Assembly: GCA_035546775.1 (NCBI GenBank)
Contig: DASZWD010000030.1
Location: 333,526 to 397,525 of the forward strand
Origin: Acidimicrobiales bacterium
Lineage (GTDB): Bacteria > Actinomycetota > Acidimicrobiia > Acidimicrobiales > JACCXE01
Direction: 5' to 3'
DNA length: 64,000 nucleotides
Shown: piece by piece, positions 17,140 to 24,200 of the stretch
Layout: the number at the start of each line of letters is the position of its first letter
Position numbering within the stretch: the stretch's first letter is position 1
The notes under the pieces: generated by a model
What the model saw: the letters and a program-made list of their open reading frames with translations, nothing else
Databases searched by the model: none
What the model was told of the DNA's origin: nothing
Program-made: the position numbers and the translations under genes

Positions 17140-19797
17140 ATGACGCCGCGCCGGGTCAACATCGTCCCCCACACCCACTGGGACCGCGAGTGGTACTCGC
17201 CGTTCCAGAAGTTCCGGATGCGACTCGTCGAGATGGTCGACGGGCTGCTGCCACTGCTCGACGGCGACGCGTCGTACAGCCACTTCCTGCTCGACGGGCA
17301 GATGGCGGTCGTCGACGACTACCTCGAGGTGCGTCCCGAAGCCGAAGCCACGCTGCGGCGCCTCGCGGGTGAGGGCCGCCTGGCGATGGGCCCGTGGTAC
17401 TCGCTGCCCGACGAATTCCTGGTCTCGGGCGAAACGATCATCCGGAATCTGCAAACCGGCCTCGCCCGCGCCGCGCAATTCGGCGGCGCCATGGACGTCG
17501 GCTACCTGCCCGACATGTTCGGCCACGTATCGCAGATGCCACAGATCTTCCGGCTCTTCGGCTTCGAGCACGCGGTGGTGTGGCGCGGCGTGCCGAACGC
17601 GATCGACCGCACGGGCTTCATGTGGTCGTCCCCCGATGGGTCGACGGTGCGCGCCGAATACCTATGGCGAGGCTACGGCAACGGGGCACGCACGCCGAAG
17701 GACTCGAAAGAGCTGCTCGAGCGCATTGCCGAGTACGAGGCGCTCACGCACGCGGCGATGGACGGGCGCAACCCCACGCATCCCGCGCCGATGCTGTGGA
17801 TGAACGGCAGTGACCACCTCTCCCCCGACCCCTGGCTCGGTCAAGTGATCGCCGAGGCCAACGCGGCCCAGCAGGACTTCGACCTCCAGATCACAACGCT
17901 CGCCGACCACCTCAAGACGAGCCCGACGAAGGATCTGCCCAAGTGGACGGGCGAGTTGCGGTCGGGCGGCCGCGCCAACCTGCTGATGGGCGTCACGTCG
18001 AACCGCACCGACGTGCGGCTACTCGCCGCCCGCGCCGAGCGTGCCCTCGAACGTCTCGCCGAGCCGTTGAGCGCGCTCTTCCTGCCGGCGGAAAAGTGGC
18101 CGGGCGCACTGCTGGCGATCGCGTGGAAGGAAATGTTGCGCAACGCGGCCCACGACTCGATCTGCGCCTGCTCACACGACGACGTGGTCGACGCCGTCAT
18201 CGTTCGTTTCCAGGAGGCGCGCCACATCGGCGAGGGGCTGACATATCAAGCGAAGCGCGCCATCGCCGCGCAGTGCCCGTCGCCCGGGGCGGTGATCATC
18301 AACCCGTCGGCCAAGACGCGCAGCGGGCTCGTCGAACTCGACGTGCCGGGCGAAGGCCCCGCTCCGGGCGCGCAGGTCATCCACGAACGGCCGTCGGTAC
18401 GCGGTGAGATCACCTTCACGGCCGACAAGGTCGGCGCGCTGCTGTCGCGACTGCGCAGCCAGCGCATCGACGACGAGACGTACTTCACCGAAGTGGTCAT
18501 CGACGACAACGACGACGCGCTAGAGATCACCTTGCGTGCCAACCCGCAGCTGCGCGAGTGGCTCGAGCTGGACGCCATCAAGCGCGACATCGCGCAGAAG
18601 GTGTCGGAGCACCCGGAGCGTCCGATCAGGATGCGCATCACGCAGAACCCACAGCGCCGCATCGTCTCGCGCATCGACGACATCGCCGGCTTCGGCTGGC
18701 GGCATTGGACGGGCGAGCCGTCGCACGTCCTGCCCGTCACCGTCGAGGGCGAGTCGATGTCCAACGGCCTCGTGACCGCAGCCATCGACACGAACACCGG
18801 CACGCTCACCATCAACGGCCTCGCCGGCTTCGACCGCCTCGTCGACGGCGGCGACCAGGGCGACACCTACAACTACTCGCCGCCCGACAATGACACGCTG
18901 GTCGACGCGCCGCGTTCGGTCGAGGTGCGCACGCTCGAGTCCGGTCCGCTGCGGGCGCGCCTCGAAGTGGTGCGCACGTACGAGTGGCCCGATCGCATCG
19001 ACGACGTAAAGCGCGCCCGCGTCGGATCGCACACTGTCGCCATCACGACCGTCTACGAACTGCAAGCCGGCGAGCGCATGGTGCGGGTGCGCACCACCTT
19101 CGACAATCCGGCGCGCGATCACCGGCTGCGCACGCTGTTCCCGCTGCCGGCCGTGGCAACCGGATCGCGCGCCGACTGCGCGTTCGCCGTTCCCGAGCGT
19201 GGCCTGCGCAGCGAGGGCGGTACCCACGAACTCGAACTGCCGACGCATCCGGCGAAGCGATTCGTACAAGCCGGCGGCCTGACGATCGTGGTCGACGGCG
19301 TCACGGAGTACGAAGTCGTCGAAGCCGGAAAGAAGCTGGCCCTGACGTTGCTGCGCGCGTCGGCGATGTTGTCGCGCATCGAGATGACCTACCGACCCCA
19401 GCCCGCCGGGCCGCCCGACGTGTTGCGCGGCTCGCAGATGCTCGGCCCCGTCGAAGCGCGCTACGCCATCGCCATCGGCGACGGCGATCCGTTCGCGCTG
19501 GCCGACGACTTTCTCGTCCCTCTCGAAGTGGCGAATGCGCCCGGTGACGGTCCCGGACGCGATAGCGGCCAAGCGCTGTCGGTCACCGGTGCTGAGGTGT
19601 CGTCCGTGCAGCGCGTCCCCGGCGGCATCGAGGTGCGCGTGTGGAACCCGTCGGACGAGGAAGCCACGTTGCACATCACCGACGGCGTCGGTTGGGTCGT
19701 CGACCTGCGCGGTCGTCCGGTGCGTCCCTTCGAAGGCGACAGCGTGCTGCGGCCATGGGAAATTCTCACCGTGCGCATGCCACACTTGCCGGCTTGA
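17140..19797 (+). CDS. GH38-family alpha-mannosidase
   Basis: 885 residues. The zinc-binding start of GH38 is seen as PHTHWDREWY (residues 10-19, His11 and Asp15), and the nucleophile motif as YLPDMFGHVSQMP (Asp125). A second half of beta-sandwich domains follows, with GDQGDTYNYSPP near residue 570. It has no signal peptide and probably acts in the cytoplasm on mannose-containing oligosaccharides; substrate linkage is unknown. The TGA stop overlaps the TTG start of the lipoprotein gene (TTGA). Confidence 0.93.
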   Translation: MTPRRVNIVPHTHWDREWYSPFQKFRMRLVEMVDGLLPLLDGDASYSHFLLDGQMAVVDDYLEVRPEAEATLRRLAGEGRLAMGPWYSLPDEFLVSGETIIRNLQTGLARAAQFGGAMDVGYLPDMFGHVSQMPQIFRLFGFEHAVVWRGVPNAIDRTGFMWSSPDGSTVRAEYLWRGYGNGARTPKDSKELLERIAEYEALTHAAMDGRNPTHPAPMLWMNGSDHLSPDPWLGQVIAEANAAQQDFDLQITTLADHLKTSPTKDLPKWTGELRSGGRANLLMGVTSNRTDVRLLAARAERALERLAEPLSALFLPAEKWPGALLAIAWKEMLRNAAHDSICACSHDDVVDAVIVRFQEARHIGEGLTYQAKRAIAAQCPSPGAVIINPSAKTRSGLVELDVPGEGPAPGAQVIHERPSVRGEITFTADKVGALLSRLRSQRIDDETYFTEVVIDDNDDALEITLRANPQLREWLELDAIKRDIAQKVSEHPERPIRMRITQNPQRRIVSRIDDIAGFGWRHWTGEPSHVLPVTVEGESMSNGLVTAAIDTNTGTLTINGLAGFDRLVDGGDQGDTYNYSPPDNDTLVDAPRSVEVRTLESGPLRARLEVVRTYEWPDRIDDVKRARVGSHTVAITTVYELQAGERMVRVRTTFDNPARDHRLRTLFPLPAVATGSRADCAFAVPERGLRSEGGTHELELPTHPAKRFVQAGGLTIVVDGVTEYEVVEAGKKLALTLLRASAMLSRIEMTYRPQPAGPPDVLRGSQMLGPVEARYAIAIGDGDPFALADDFLVPLEVANAPGDGPGRDSGQALSVTGAEVSSVQRVPGGIEVRVWNPSDEEATLHITDGVGWVVDLRGRPVRPFEGDSVLRPWEILTVRMPHLPA

Positions 19798-20477
19798 AAC
19801 GCACTCTGGGGCTTCTGTTCGTCGCCGCGCTCTTGCTGACGGGCGCGTGCGGCAGGTTCAGTTCGAAAAAGGCGTCGACGACGACACTGTTGGGTGACGG
19901 CACGGGTGTCGGTTCGGGTCTCACGGTACCGACGACTGCGGTGCCCGTCACCGCCGGTCGCAGTGCGACAACCGGCGTGCCGGCCGCGCCGAAGTGCCCG
20001 TACACCGACCCGACATCGGAGATCGTCTACAGCAACCGCATCAGGCTGGCGTTCACCGTCTCCGCGTTGTGCCCCAAGCAGGCCGATGACATCGCGTTCA
20101 ACCTCAAGGTCACCAACGTGTCGTCGACCGTCGTCCACTACGACAAGAACCAGTCGCAGTTCTTCTCGCTGCTCGCCTATCCGCAAGGGTCGGGCCGCAT
20201 TCGTTGGGAAGACACCAACTGCCAGCCGAACACCGGCAACGGCCAGACCCCCGCCGGTGATCTCGCGCCCGGGCAGACGCTGTCGTTCGACGGGACGTAT
20301 CCCGCGGCGAAATCCGTCGGCGACCGCGAGCGCTGCCGGCGGCTCGAAGACGGCGGCTACTCGGCCAACGCCGTGTTCCTGGTCTGCGACGACGACGCCT
20401 ACACCGACGGCTATTGCGACATCGCCAAAGACAACCAGTTCAAAGCCGAACCCGTCCTCATCAACCTGGGCAGCTAG
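19794..20477 (+). CDS. Secreted lipoprotein of unknown function
   Basis: 227 residues. The signal sequence MKRTLGLLFVAALLLTGAC ends in a lipobox with Cys19, followed by a Ser/Thr/Gly-rich linker. The mature part (from about residue 65) has four or more cysteines and a beta-sandwich look (IAFNLKVTNVSSTVV, LAPGQTLSFDGTYP), like a DUF4352-type immunoglobulin-like extracellular domain. The TTG start is coupled to the mannosidase stop. No specific function is recognisable. Confidence 0.82.
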   Translation: MKRTLGLLFVAALLLTGACGRFSSKKASTTTLLGDGTGVGSGLTVPTTAVPVTAGRSATTGVPAAPKCPYTDPTSEIVYSNRIRLAFTVSALCPKQADDIAFNLKVTNVSSTVVHYDKNQSQFFSLLAYPQGSGRIRWEDTNCQPNTGNGQTPAGDLAPGQTLSFDGTYPAAKSVGDRERCRRLEDGGYSANAVFLVCDDDAYTDGYCDIAKDNQFKAEPVLINLGS

Positions 20478-20690
20478 CCCTCTTCCCGGTAGCCGCCGGG
20501 GACGTAACGAAGCCCACCCGCGTCGTCCAGGCACAGCAGCGCTCAGCGAGGAACACGTGGCGTTCGTGTGGCTCCCCACTGATCAACTCGCCGAGTTCTG
20601 GAGGCCGCTCACCAACCACGACGCTCTCACCGTCCGACAGCATTGGGAGCCGACCGAGCGCGCCCGCGGACCGGGCACCCGGCGATCCGC
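20478..20690. other. 213-base gap between convergent genes with a doubtful small reading frame
   Basis: No clear terminator is seen. On the minus strand an ATG at 20643 opens a 60-codon frame to 20461; a second frame ending at 20474 reads LLCLDDAGGLRYVPGGYREEG, which looks protein-like but has no start of its own. Together they could be a frameshifted gene remnant (apparent shift near 20535). Evidence is weak. Confidence 0.25.
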
Positions 20691-21785
20691 CTAGCGCGGC
20701 GCGCCGAGCAGGACTTCGCCCGAGGGCTCGGTGCTGGACCAGTCGGGATCGAACGCGGGCGCTCGGACGGAGACTTTGGGGGGCGCTTCCCAGAGGAGCG
20801 CGGGGTGGTCGCCGTGCCAGCGGAGGGCGAAGGAGACTGGGCCGCGGTTCGTGGGCAGGTTGGCGACGTCGACGCTCCGGCCGCGCCAGGCGGCGGGATC
20901 GGCGTTCGGGAAAACGGTGACGACGCGACGTTGGGTGTCGTCGACGAGTTGGGAGCGCACAGCGCTCACGGTTGCAGCGGCGGCCGCGGGGTCGTCGAAA
21001 AGGACGAGGGGATCGGTGATGAGGTCGGGCGCGATGTCGGTGACGATCGGCAGGCCCCGGCGGCGCGGACGGACGCGGGCGTCGACGCGCAGCGCTTCGG
21101 CTTCGCTTTCGTGACCGAGCAAGGTGAGCGCGGTCGCGACCGGGGCGCCGAGGGCGCGGTGGCGCAGCGCGCGGATTCCCCCGGCGTGCAGCAGCAGGCT
21201 CGCTCGTGCGACGGCCAGGGCGTCGTCGACGGTGGCGTCGCCGGTGACGATCGACGCGCCCTGGCGCGTCATCACGTGCCAGCCGCGGGCGACGGCGTCG
21301 AGGGGCGGCAAGTTGTCGGGCGGGGAGGCGCCGATGCTGGCACGCCACAGGGTGGTGTGGGAGACCGGATGCACGAGCAGTTCGACGCCCACGTCGGCGG
21401 CGGCCGCACGCGCCGGCGCCGTGAAGTGCAGCGAGGGGCGCGAGCGCGGCTCCGCAATGTCGTCCGGCGCCACGAGGGCGACGCCGATGGCGACGGGAAT
21501 CGTTGCGGTGTTGTGGAACTCGAGGGCGATGGCGCCGCCTTCGGCGTCCGCGACCGCGGCGGCGCGCCACACGACGTCGCCGCCGGGCACGCGGATAGCG
21601 GTCTCCACGACGGGTGAGAGGTCGACGACGCGCTGGCGCCGCGACGTCGAGGCCGCGGGCACGTGCCACTGGTCGTCGCCGCCGACCCACCACTCGACGC
21701 GCCAGCCGCCCTCGAAGTGGAGGTAGCCGTATTCGTCGAGAGCCGCCAGCGGGGCCTCACCGGCGACGGCGAGCGGGATCCTCAA
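20691..21785 (-). CDS. Conserved-type hypothetical protein, glycoside-hydrolase-like beta-rich N-terminus
   Basis: 364 residues with no signal peptide. The first half is strand-rich (YGYLHFEGGWRVEWWVGG, IALEFHNTATIPVAIGVALV) and the second half has alanine-rich helices (ATVDDALAVARASLLLHAGG). This two-part layout recalls proteins with an N-terminal sandwich and helical barrel, but no catalytic motif is evident. TTG start, coupled to the gpsA stop (TTGA), so it shares the gpsA operon. I do not recognise the family. Confidence 0.75.
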   Translation of the reverse strand: MRIPLAVAGEAPLAALDEYGYLHFEGGWRVEWWVGGDDQWHVPAASTSRRQRVVDLSPVVETAIRVPGGDVVWRAAAVADAEGGAIALEFHNTATIPVAIGVALVAPDDIAEPRSRPSLHFTAPARAAAADVGVELLVHPVSHTTLWRASIGASPPDNLPPLDAVARGWHVMTRQGASIVTGDATVDDALAVARASLLLHAGGIRALRHRALGAPVATALTLLGHESEAEALRVDARVRPRRRGLPIVTDIAPDLITDPLVLFDDPAAAAATVSAVRSQLVDDTQRRVVTVFPNADPAAWRGRSVDVANLPTNRGPVSFALRWHGDHPALLWEAPPKVSVRAPAFDPDWSSTEPSGEVLLGAPR

Positions 21786-22798
21786 GCGATGCCGTGCGAC
21801 TCGGACTTGGCCGAGCGCGACATCAGGCGCACGATGACGTCGCTGGCCGATACTTCGCCGTCGAGCACGGCCACGACTTGTTCGGCGATGGGCATCTCGA
21901 CGCCAGCCTTCTGCGCGATCGCCACGACGCTGCGCGCCGTCTTCACGCCCTCGGCCACCATCTTCATCTCGGCGATGATGTCATCGAGCTTGCGACCCTT
22001 ACCAAGTTGCTCGCCGACGTGACGATTACGGCTTTGACGCGAAATGCACGTCGCTACGAGGTCGCCCATGCCGGCGAGACCCGAGAAGGTGAGCGGATTG
22101 CCGCCGAGAGCGACGCCGAGACGTGTCAACTCGGCGAGGCCGCGGGTGAGCAACGCCGCCTTCGTGTTGTCGCCGAAGCCCATGCCGTCGGCCATGCCGG
22201 CGGCGAGCGCCATCACGTTCTTGAGCGCGCCGGCAACTTCGCAGCCGACGACGTCGTCGTTGCGGTAGACGCGGAAGGTGGTGGTCGAGAACACCGATTG
22301 GAGTCCCTCGGCCACCGACTCGTCGGCGAAGGCAACGACGGCGGCGGCGGGTGAGCCCTGGAGTACTTCCTTGGCGAGGTTCGGACCCGTGAGCACGCCC
22401 GCGGGGTGATCGGGGGCGACGTCGGCGATCACTTCGGTCATGCGCAACTGCGTGTCCTGCTCCATGCCCTTCGACAAGCTGACGATGGGAACGCCGGGCG
22501 ACAGACTCGGGCGCAACTCGTCGAGAACGGCGCGAAAACCGTGCGAGGGCACGCCCATGACGACCACGTCGGCGCCGTCGACGGCGGCGCGGACGTCGCT
22601 CGTCACTTCGAGCGAGTTGGGCAGCGGCAAGCCGGCGAGGTAGTCGCCGTTCTGGTGTTCCTTGGCGATCTGCTCGGCGAGCTCGGGCCGGCGAGCCCAC
22701 AAGACCGTCGACGCGTTCGCCGCGCTCAACGCGGCCACCGCCGTGCCCCAGGATCCCGCACCGATCACCGCTACCCGCTGCCTCGTCTCTTGGGTCAT
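21782..22798 (-). CDS. gpsA: NAD(P)-dependent glycerol-3-phosphate dehydrogenase
   Basis: 338 residues. The N-terminal Rossmann motif is VAVIGAGSWGTAVAALSA; VSLSKGMEQ, the catalytic-lysine region VAGALKNVMALAAGMADGMGFGDNTKAAL and the C-terminal substrate domain (GLAGMGDLVATC) are all present. It makes sn-glycerol-3-phosphate for membrane phospholipids. The start ATG overlaps an alternative divergent start of cofC, and the spacing to the GTG start of cofC is only 25 bases, so the two promoters overlap. Confidence 0.96.
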   Translation of the reverse strand: MTQETRQRVAVIGAGSWGTAVAALSAANASTVLWARRPELAEQIAKEHQNGDYLAGLPLPNSLEVTSDVRAAVDGADVVVMGVPSHGFRAVLDELRPSLSPGVPIVSLSKGMEQDTQLRMTEVIADVAPDHPAGVLTGPNLAKEVLQGSPAAAVVAFADESVAEGLQSVFSTTTFRVYRNDDVVGCEVAGALKNVMALAAGMADGMGFGDNTKAALLTRGLAELTRLGVALGGNPLTFSGLAGMGDLVATCISRQSRNRHVGEQLGKGRKLDDIIAEMKMVAEGVKTARSVVAIAQKAGVEMPIAEQVVAVLDGEVSASDVIVRLMSRSAKSESHGIA

Positions 22799-22810
22799 GG
22801 TCAGTATTCC

Positions 22811-22816
22811 TACACT
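22811..22816 (+). promoter_or_regulatory. -10-like hexamer of cofC
   Basis: TACACT, 7 nt before GTG 22824. It supports that GTG over the in-frame ATG at 22797, which would lie upstream of the promoter. Confidence 0.55.
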
Positions 22817-22823
22817 GCGCCGC

Positions 22824-23369
22824 GTGGAACGCGTTGCCGTGGTCGTGCCGATCCGCAGCTTTCGCGCGGGTAAGGGACGCCTCGCCGGGGTGCTGAGTGA
22901 CGGCGAACGGGCCGCGCTGGCGCGCACGCTGGCCCAGCGCGTGCTCGACGCCGCGGCCCCGCTCCCGGTGTACGTCGTGACCAATGACGACGACGTGATC
23001 GCGTTCGCCAGCGAGAACGACGCCAAGGTCGTCGCCGATCCGGGCAGCCTCGACGCCGCCGCCGACGCTGGTCGCGCCGCGGTCGCCGCCGACGGCTTCG
23101 GCAGGGTGATCGTCGCCCACGCCGATCTCAAAAGCCCTGAACCGTTCGCCTGGGTCGCAGACTTCGACGGCGTAACGATCGTGCCCGATCGTCACGGCAA
23201 CGGCAGCAACGTGCTGGCGCTACCGACCGATGTCGCGTTCAGCTTCGCCTACGGAGACGGATCGCGTCTGCGTCACGAAACCGAAGCGATCACCCGTGGC
23301 TTGCGGTTGCGCATCGTGCACGACGCGTCGTTGGCGTGGGACGTCGACGAACCGTCGGACCTGTCGTAA
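22824..23369 (+). CDS. cofC: Phospholactate/phosphoenolpyruvate guanylyltransferase (F420 biosynthesis)
   Basis: 181 residues, somewhat short for the family but complete. The nucleotidyltransferase start VVVPIRSFRAGKGRLAGVL, then ARTLAQRVLDAA, VIVAHADLKSP and VPDRHGNGSNVLALP match CofC/FbiD. It transfers GMP to 2-phospho-L-lactate or phosphoenolpyruvate, giving the lactyl/enolpyruvyl donor for coenzyme F420. This fits the presence of an F420-type LLM oxidoreductase at 4880-5779. Leaderless promoter TACACT. The 3' end faces the H1-like gene across a strong hairpin. Confidence 0.9.
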   Translation: MERVAVVVPIRSFRAGKGRLAGVLSDGERAALARTLAQRVLDAAAPLPVYVVTNDDDVIAFASENDAKVVADPGSLDAAADAGRAAVAADGFGRVIVAHADLKSPEPFAWVADFDGVTIVPDRHGNGSNVLALPTDVAFSFAYGDGSRLRHETEAITRGLRLRIVHDASLAWDVDEPSDLS

Positions 23370-23381
23370 CGACCGCGGACG

Positions 23382-23415
23382 CGAAGAAGCGGCGACCGAA
23401 GTCGCCGCTTCTTCG
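23382..23415. terminator. Long perfect hairpin between convergent cofC and the H1-like gene
   Basis: A 15-bp perfect stem (CGAAGAAGCGGCGAC against its complement, ending at 23415) over a CGAA tetraloop. It lies 12 bases after the cofC stop and 17 bases from the stop of the minus-strand gene, so it can serve both strands. Confidence 0.8.
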
Positions 23416-23432
23416 ACTACTGCGTCGTTTGG

Positions 23433-23804
23433 TTAACGCCGACGAGCCGGTGCCTTGCGGGCGGTCGTCTTGCGCTTGGCGGCCGCGGTCTTGCGAACCG
23501 GACCCTTCTTCTTGGCAGGCGCCTTCTTGGCTACTGCCTTCTTCCTTGCAGGAGCCTTCTTGGCCGCGGCCTTCTTCTTGGCCGGCGCCTTCTTGGCTAC
23601 TGCCTTCTTCTTGGCAGGCGCCTTCTTCGCTACGGCCTTCTTCTTCGCGGGCGCCTTCTTTGCAACTGTCTTCTTCTTGGCAGGCGCCTTCTTGGCTACT
23701 GCCTTCTTCTTTGCCGGTGCCTTCTTGGCTACTGCCTTCTTCTTCGCAGGAGCCTTCTTGGCAGTGGCCTTTTTCTTAGCGGGTGCCTTCTTGGCAACAG
23801 CCAT
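23433..23804 (-). CDS. Histone-H1-like Lys/Ala/Pro repeat protein
   Basis: 123 residues, almost entirely Lys, Ala, Pro, Val and Arg. Nine 11-residue units of the type [11 protein letters not shown] span residues 4-102, then an Arg/Lys-rich tail ([21 protein letters not shown] shortened: ends ARKAPARRR). This composition is that of eukaryotic H1 tails and of bacterial nucleoid proteins such as the C-terminus of mycobacterial HupB. It is expected to bind and condense DNA. AAAGGG lies 9 nt before the ATG. The same repeat unit occurs at the end of LivF in this window. Confidence 0.85.
   Translation of the reverse strand: MAVAKKAPAKKKATAKKAPAKKKAVAKKAPAKKKAVAKKAPAKKKTVAKKAPAKKKAVAKKAPAKKKAVAKKAPAKKKAAAKKAPARKKAVAKKAPAKKKGPVRKTAAAKRKTTARKAPARRR
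23499..23795 (-). repeat. Nine tandem 33-bp coding repeats
   Basis: Direct repeats of 33 bp, each encoding one 11-residue [11 protein letters not shown] unit. Copies differ mainly at third positions and in the last two codons (AT, AV, TV, AA, GP). Copy number is likely to vary between strains by slippage or recombination. Confidence 0.85.
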
Positions 23805-23904
23805 GAAATGCCGCCCTTTCATGTGTGTGGGATGCAAATGCTCGGCCTTGTTGCCGAAACGTAAAAAGTTTCAACTGTTTTGCATGCGAAATCAAGCATC
23901 GCGT

Positions 23905-23925
23905 CGCGCGCGTGCAACGCGCGCG
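23905..23925. repeat. Alternating CG inverted repeat in a divergent promoter region
   Basis: CGCGCGCGT (23905-23913) and ACGCGCGCG (23917-23925) pair perfectly over a GCA loop. Further GCGC runs flank it up to 23951. Such alternating purine-pyrimidine CG tracts can form cruciforms or Z-DNA. Confidence 0.55.
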
Positions 23926-23939
23926 CGTTCATTACGCGC

Positions 23940-23945
23940 AACACT
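23940..23945 (+). promoter_or_regulatory. -10-like hexamer of the 74-residue gene
   Basis: AACACT, 6 nt before ATG 23952. The surrounding ACACTGCGC is shared with the cofC promoter. Confidence 0.4.
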
Positions 23946-23951
23946 GCGCGC

Positions 23952-24176
23952 ATGTCGATGCTCGACGATGGTGAATACGACTGCGTTGTTACCGACGTGT
24001 CGCGCGACGAAAACGATGTGGTTGTCATCGAACTCGCGATCGCGAGTGGCGCGGCGAAGGGTCACACCGTTCGCTTGCGCAGCGCGATGCAAGACGAACC
24101 GATCGAGTGGTTGGGTCTTCCGGGAATGCTCCATGTTGTCGAAGGTGTTCCCCGTTTTCGTCTGGAGACCGCGTGA
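23952..24176 (+). CDS. Small acidic protein of unknown function
   Basis: 74 residues, mostly beta strand: GEYDCVVTDVSRDENDVVVIEL, GHTVRLRSAM and WLGLPGMLHVVEGVPRF. It looks like a single small barrel domain. Start taken at MSMLDD because AACACT lies 6 nt upstream; a longer frame reaches an ATG at 23880 through the CG-rich hairpin and is less likely. It ends 24 bases before the cyclase gene. No family recognised. Confidence 0.6.
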   Translation: MSMLDDGEYDCVVTDVSRDENDVVVIELAIASGAAKGHTVRLRSAMQDEPIEWLGLPGMLHVVEGVPRFRLETA

Positions 24177-24187
24177 CGACGACCAAC

Positions 24188-24193
24188 TACCTT
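24188..24193 (+). promoter_or_regulatory. -10-like hexamer of the cyclase/AAA gene
   Basis: TACCTT, 7 nt before GTG 24201, with no Shine-Dalgarno. Confidence 0.5.
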
Positions 24194-24200
24194 TGACCCA

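Noticed and set aside
23499-23795. CRISPR-like array
   Set aside because: The 33-bp repeats are contiguous without spacers and encode an in-frame 11-residue unit.
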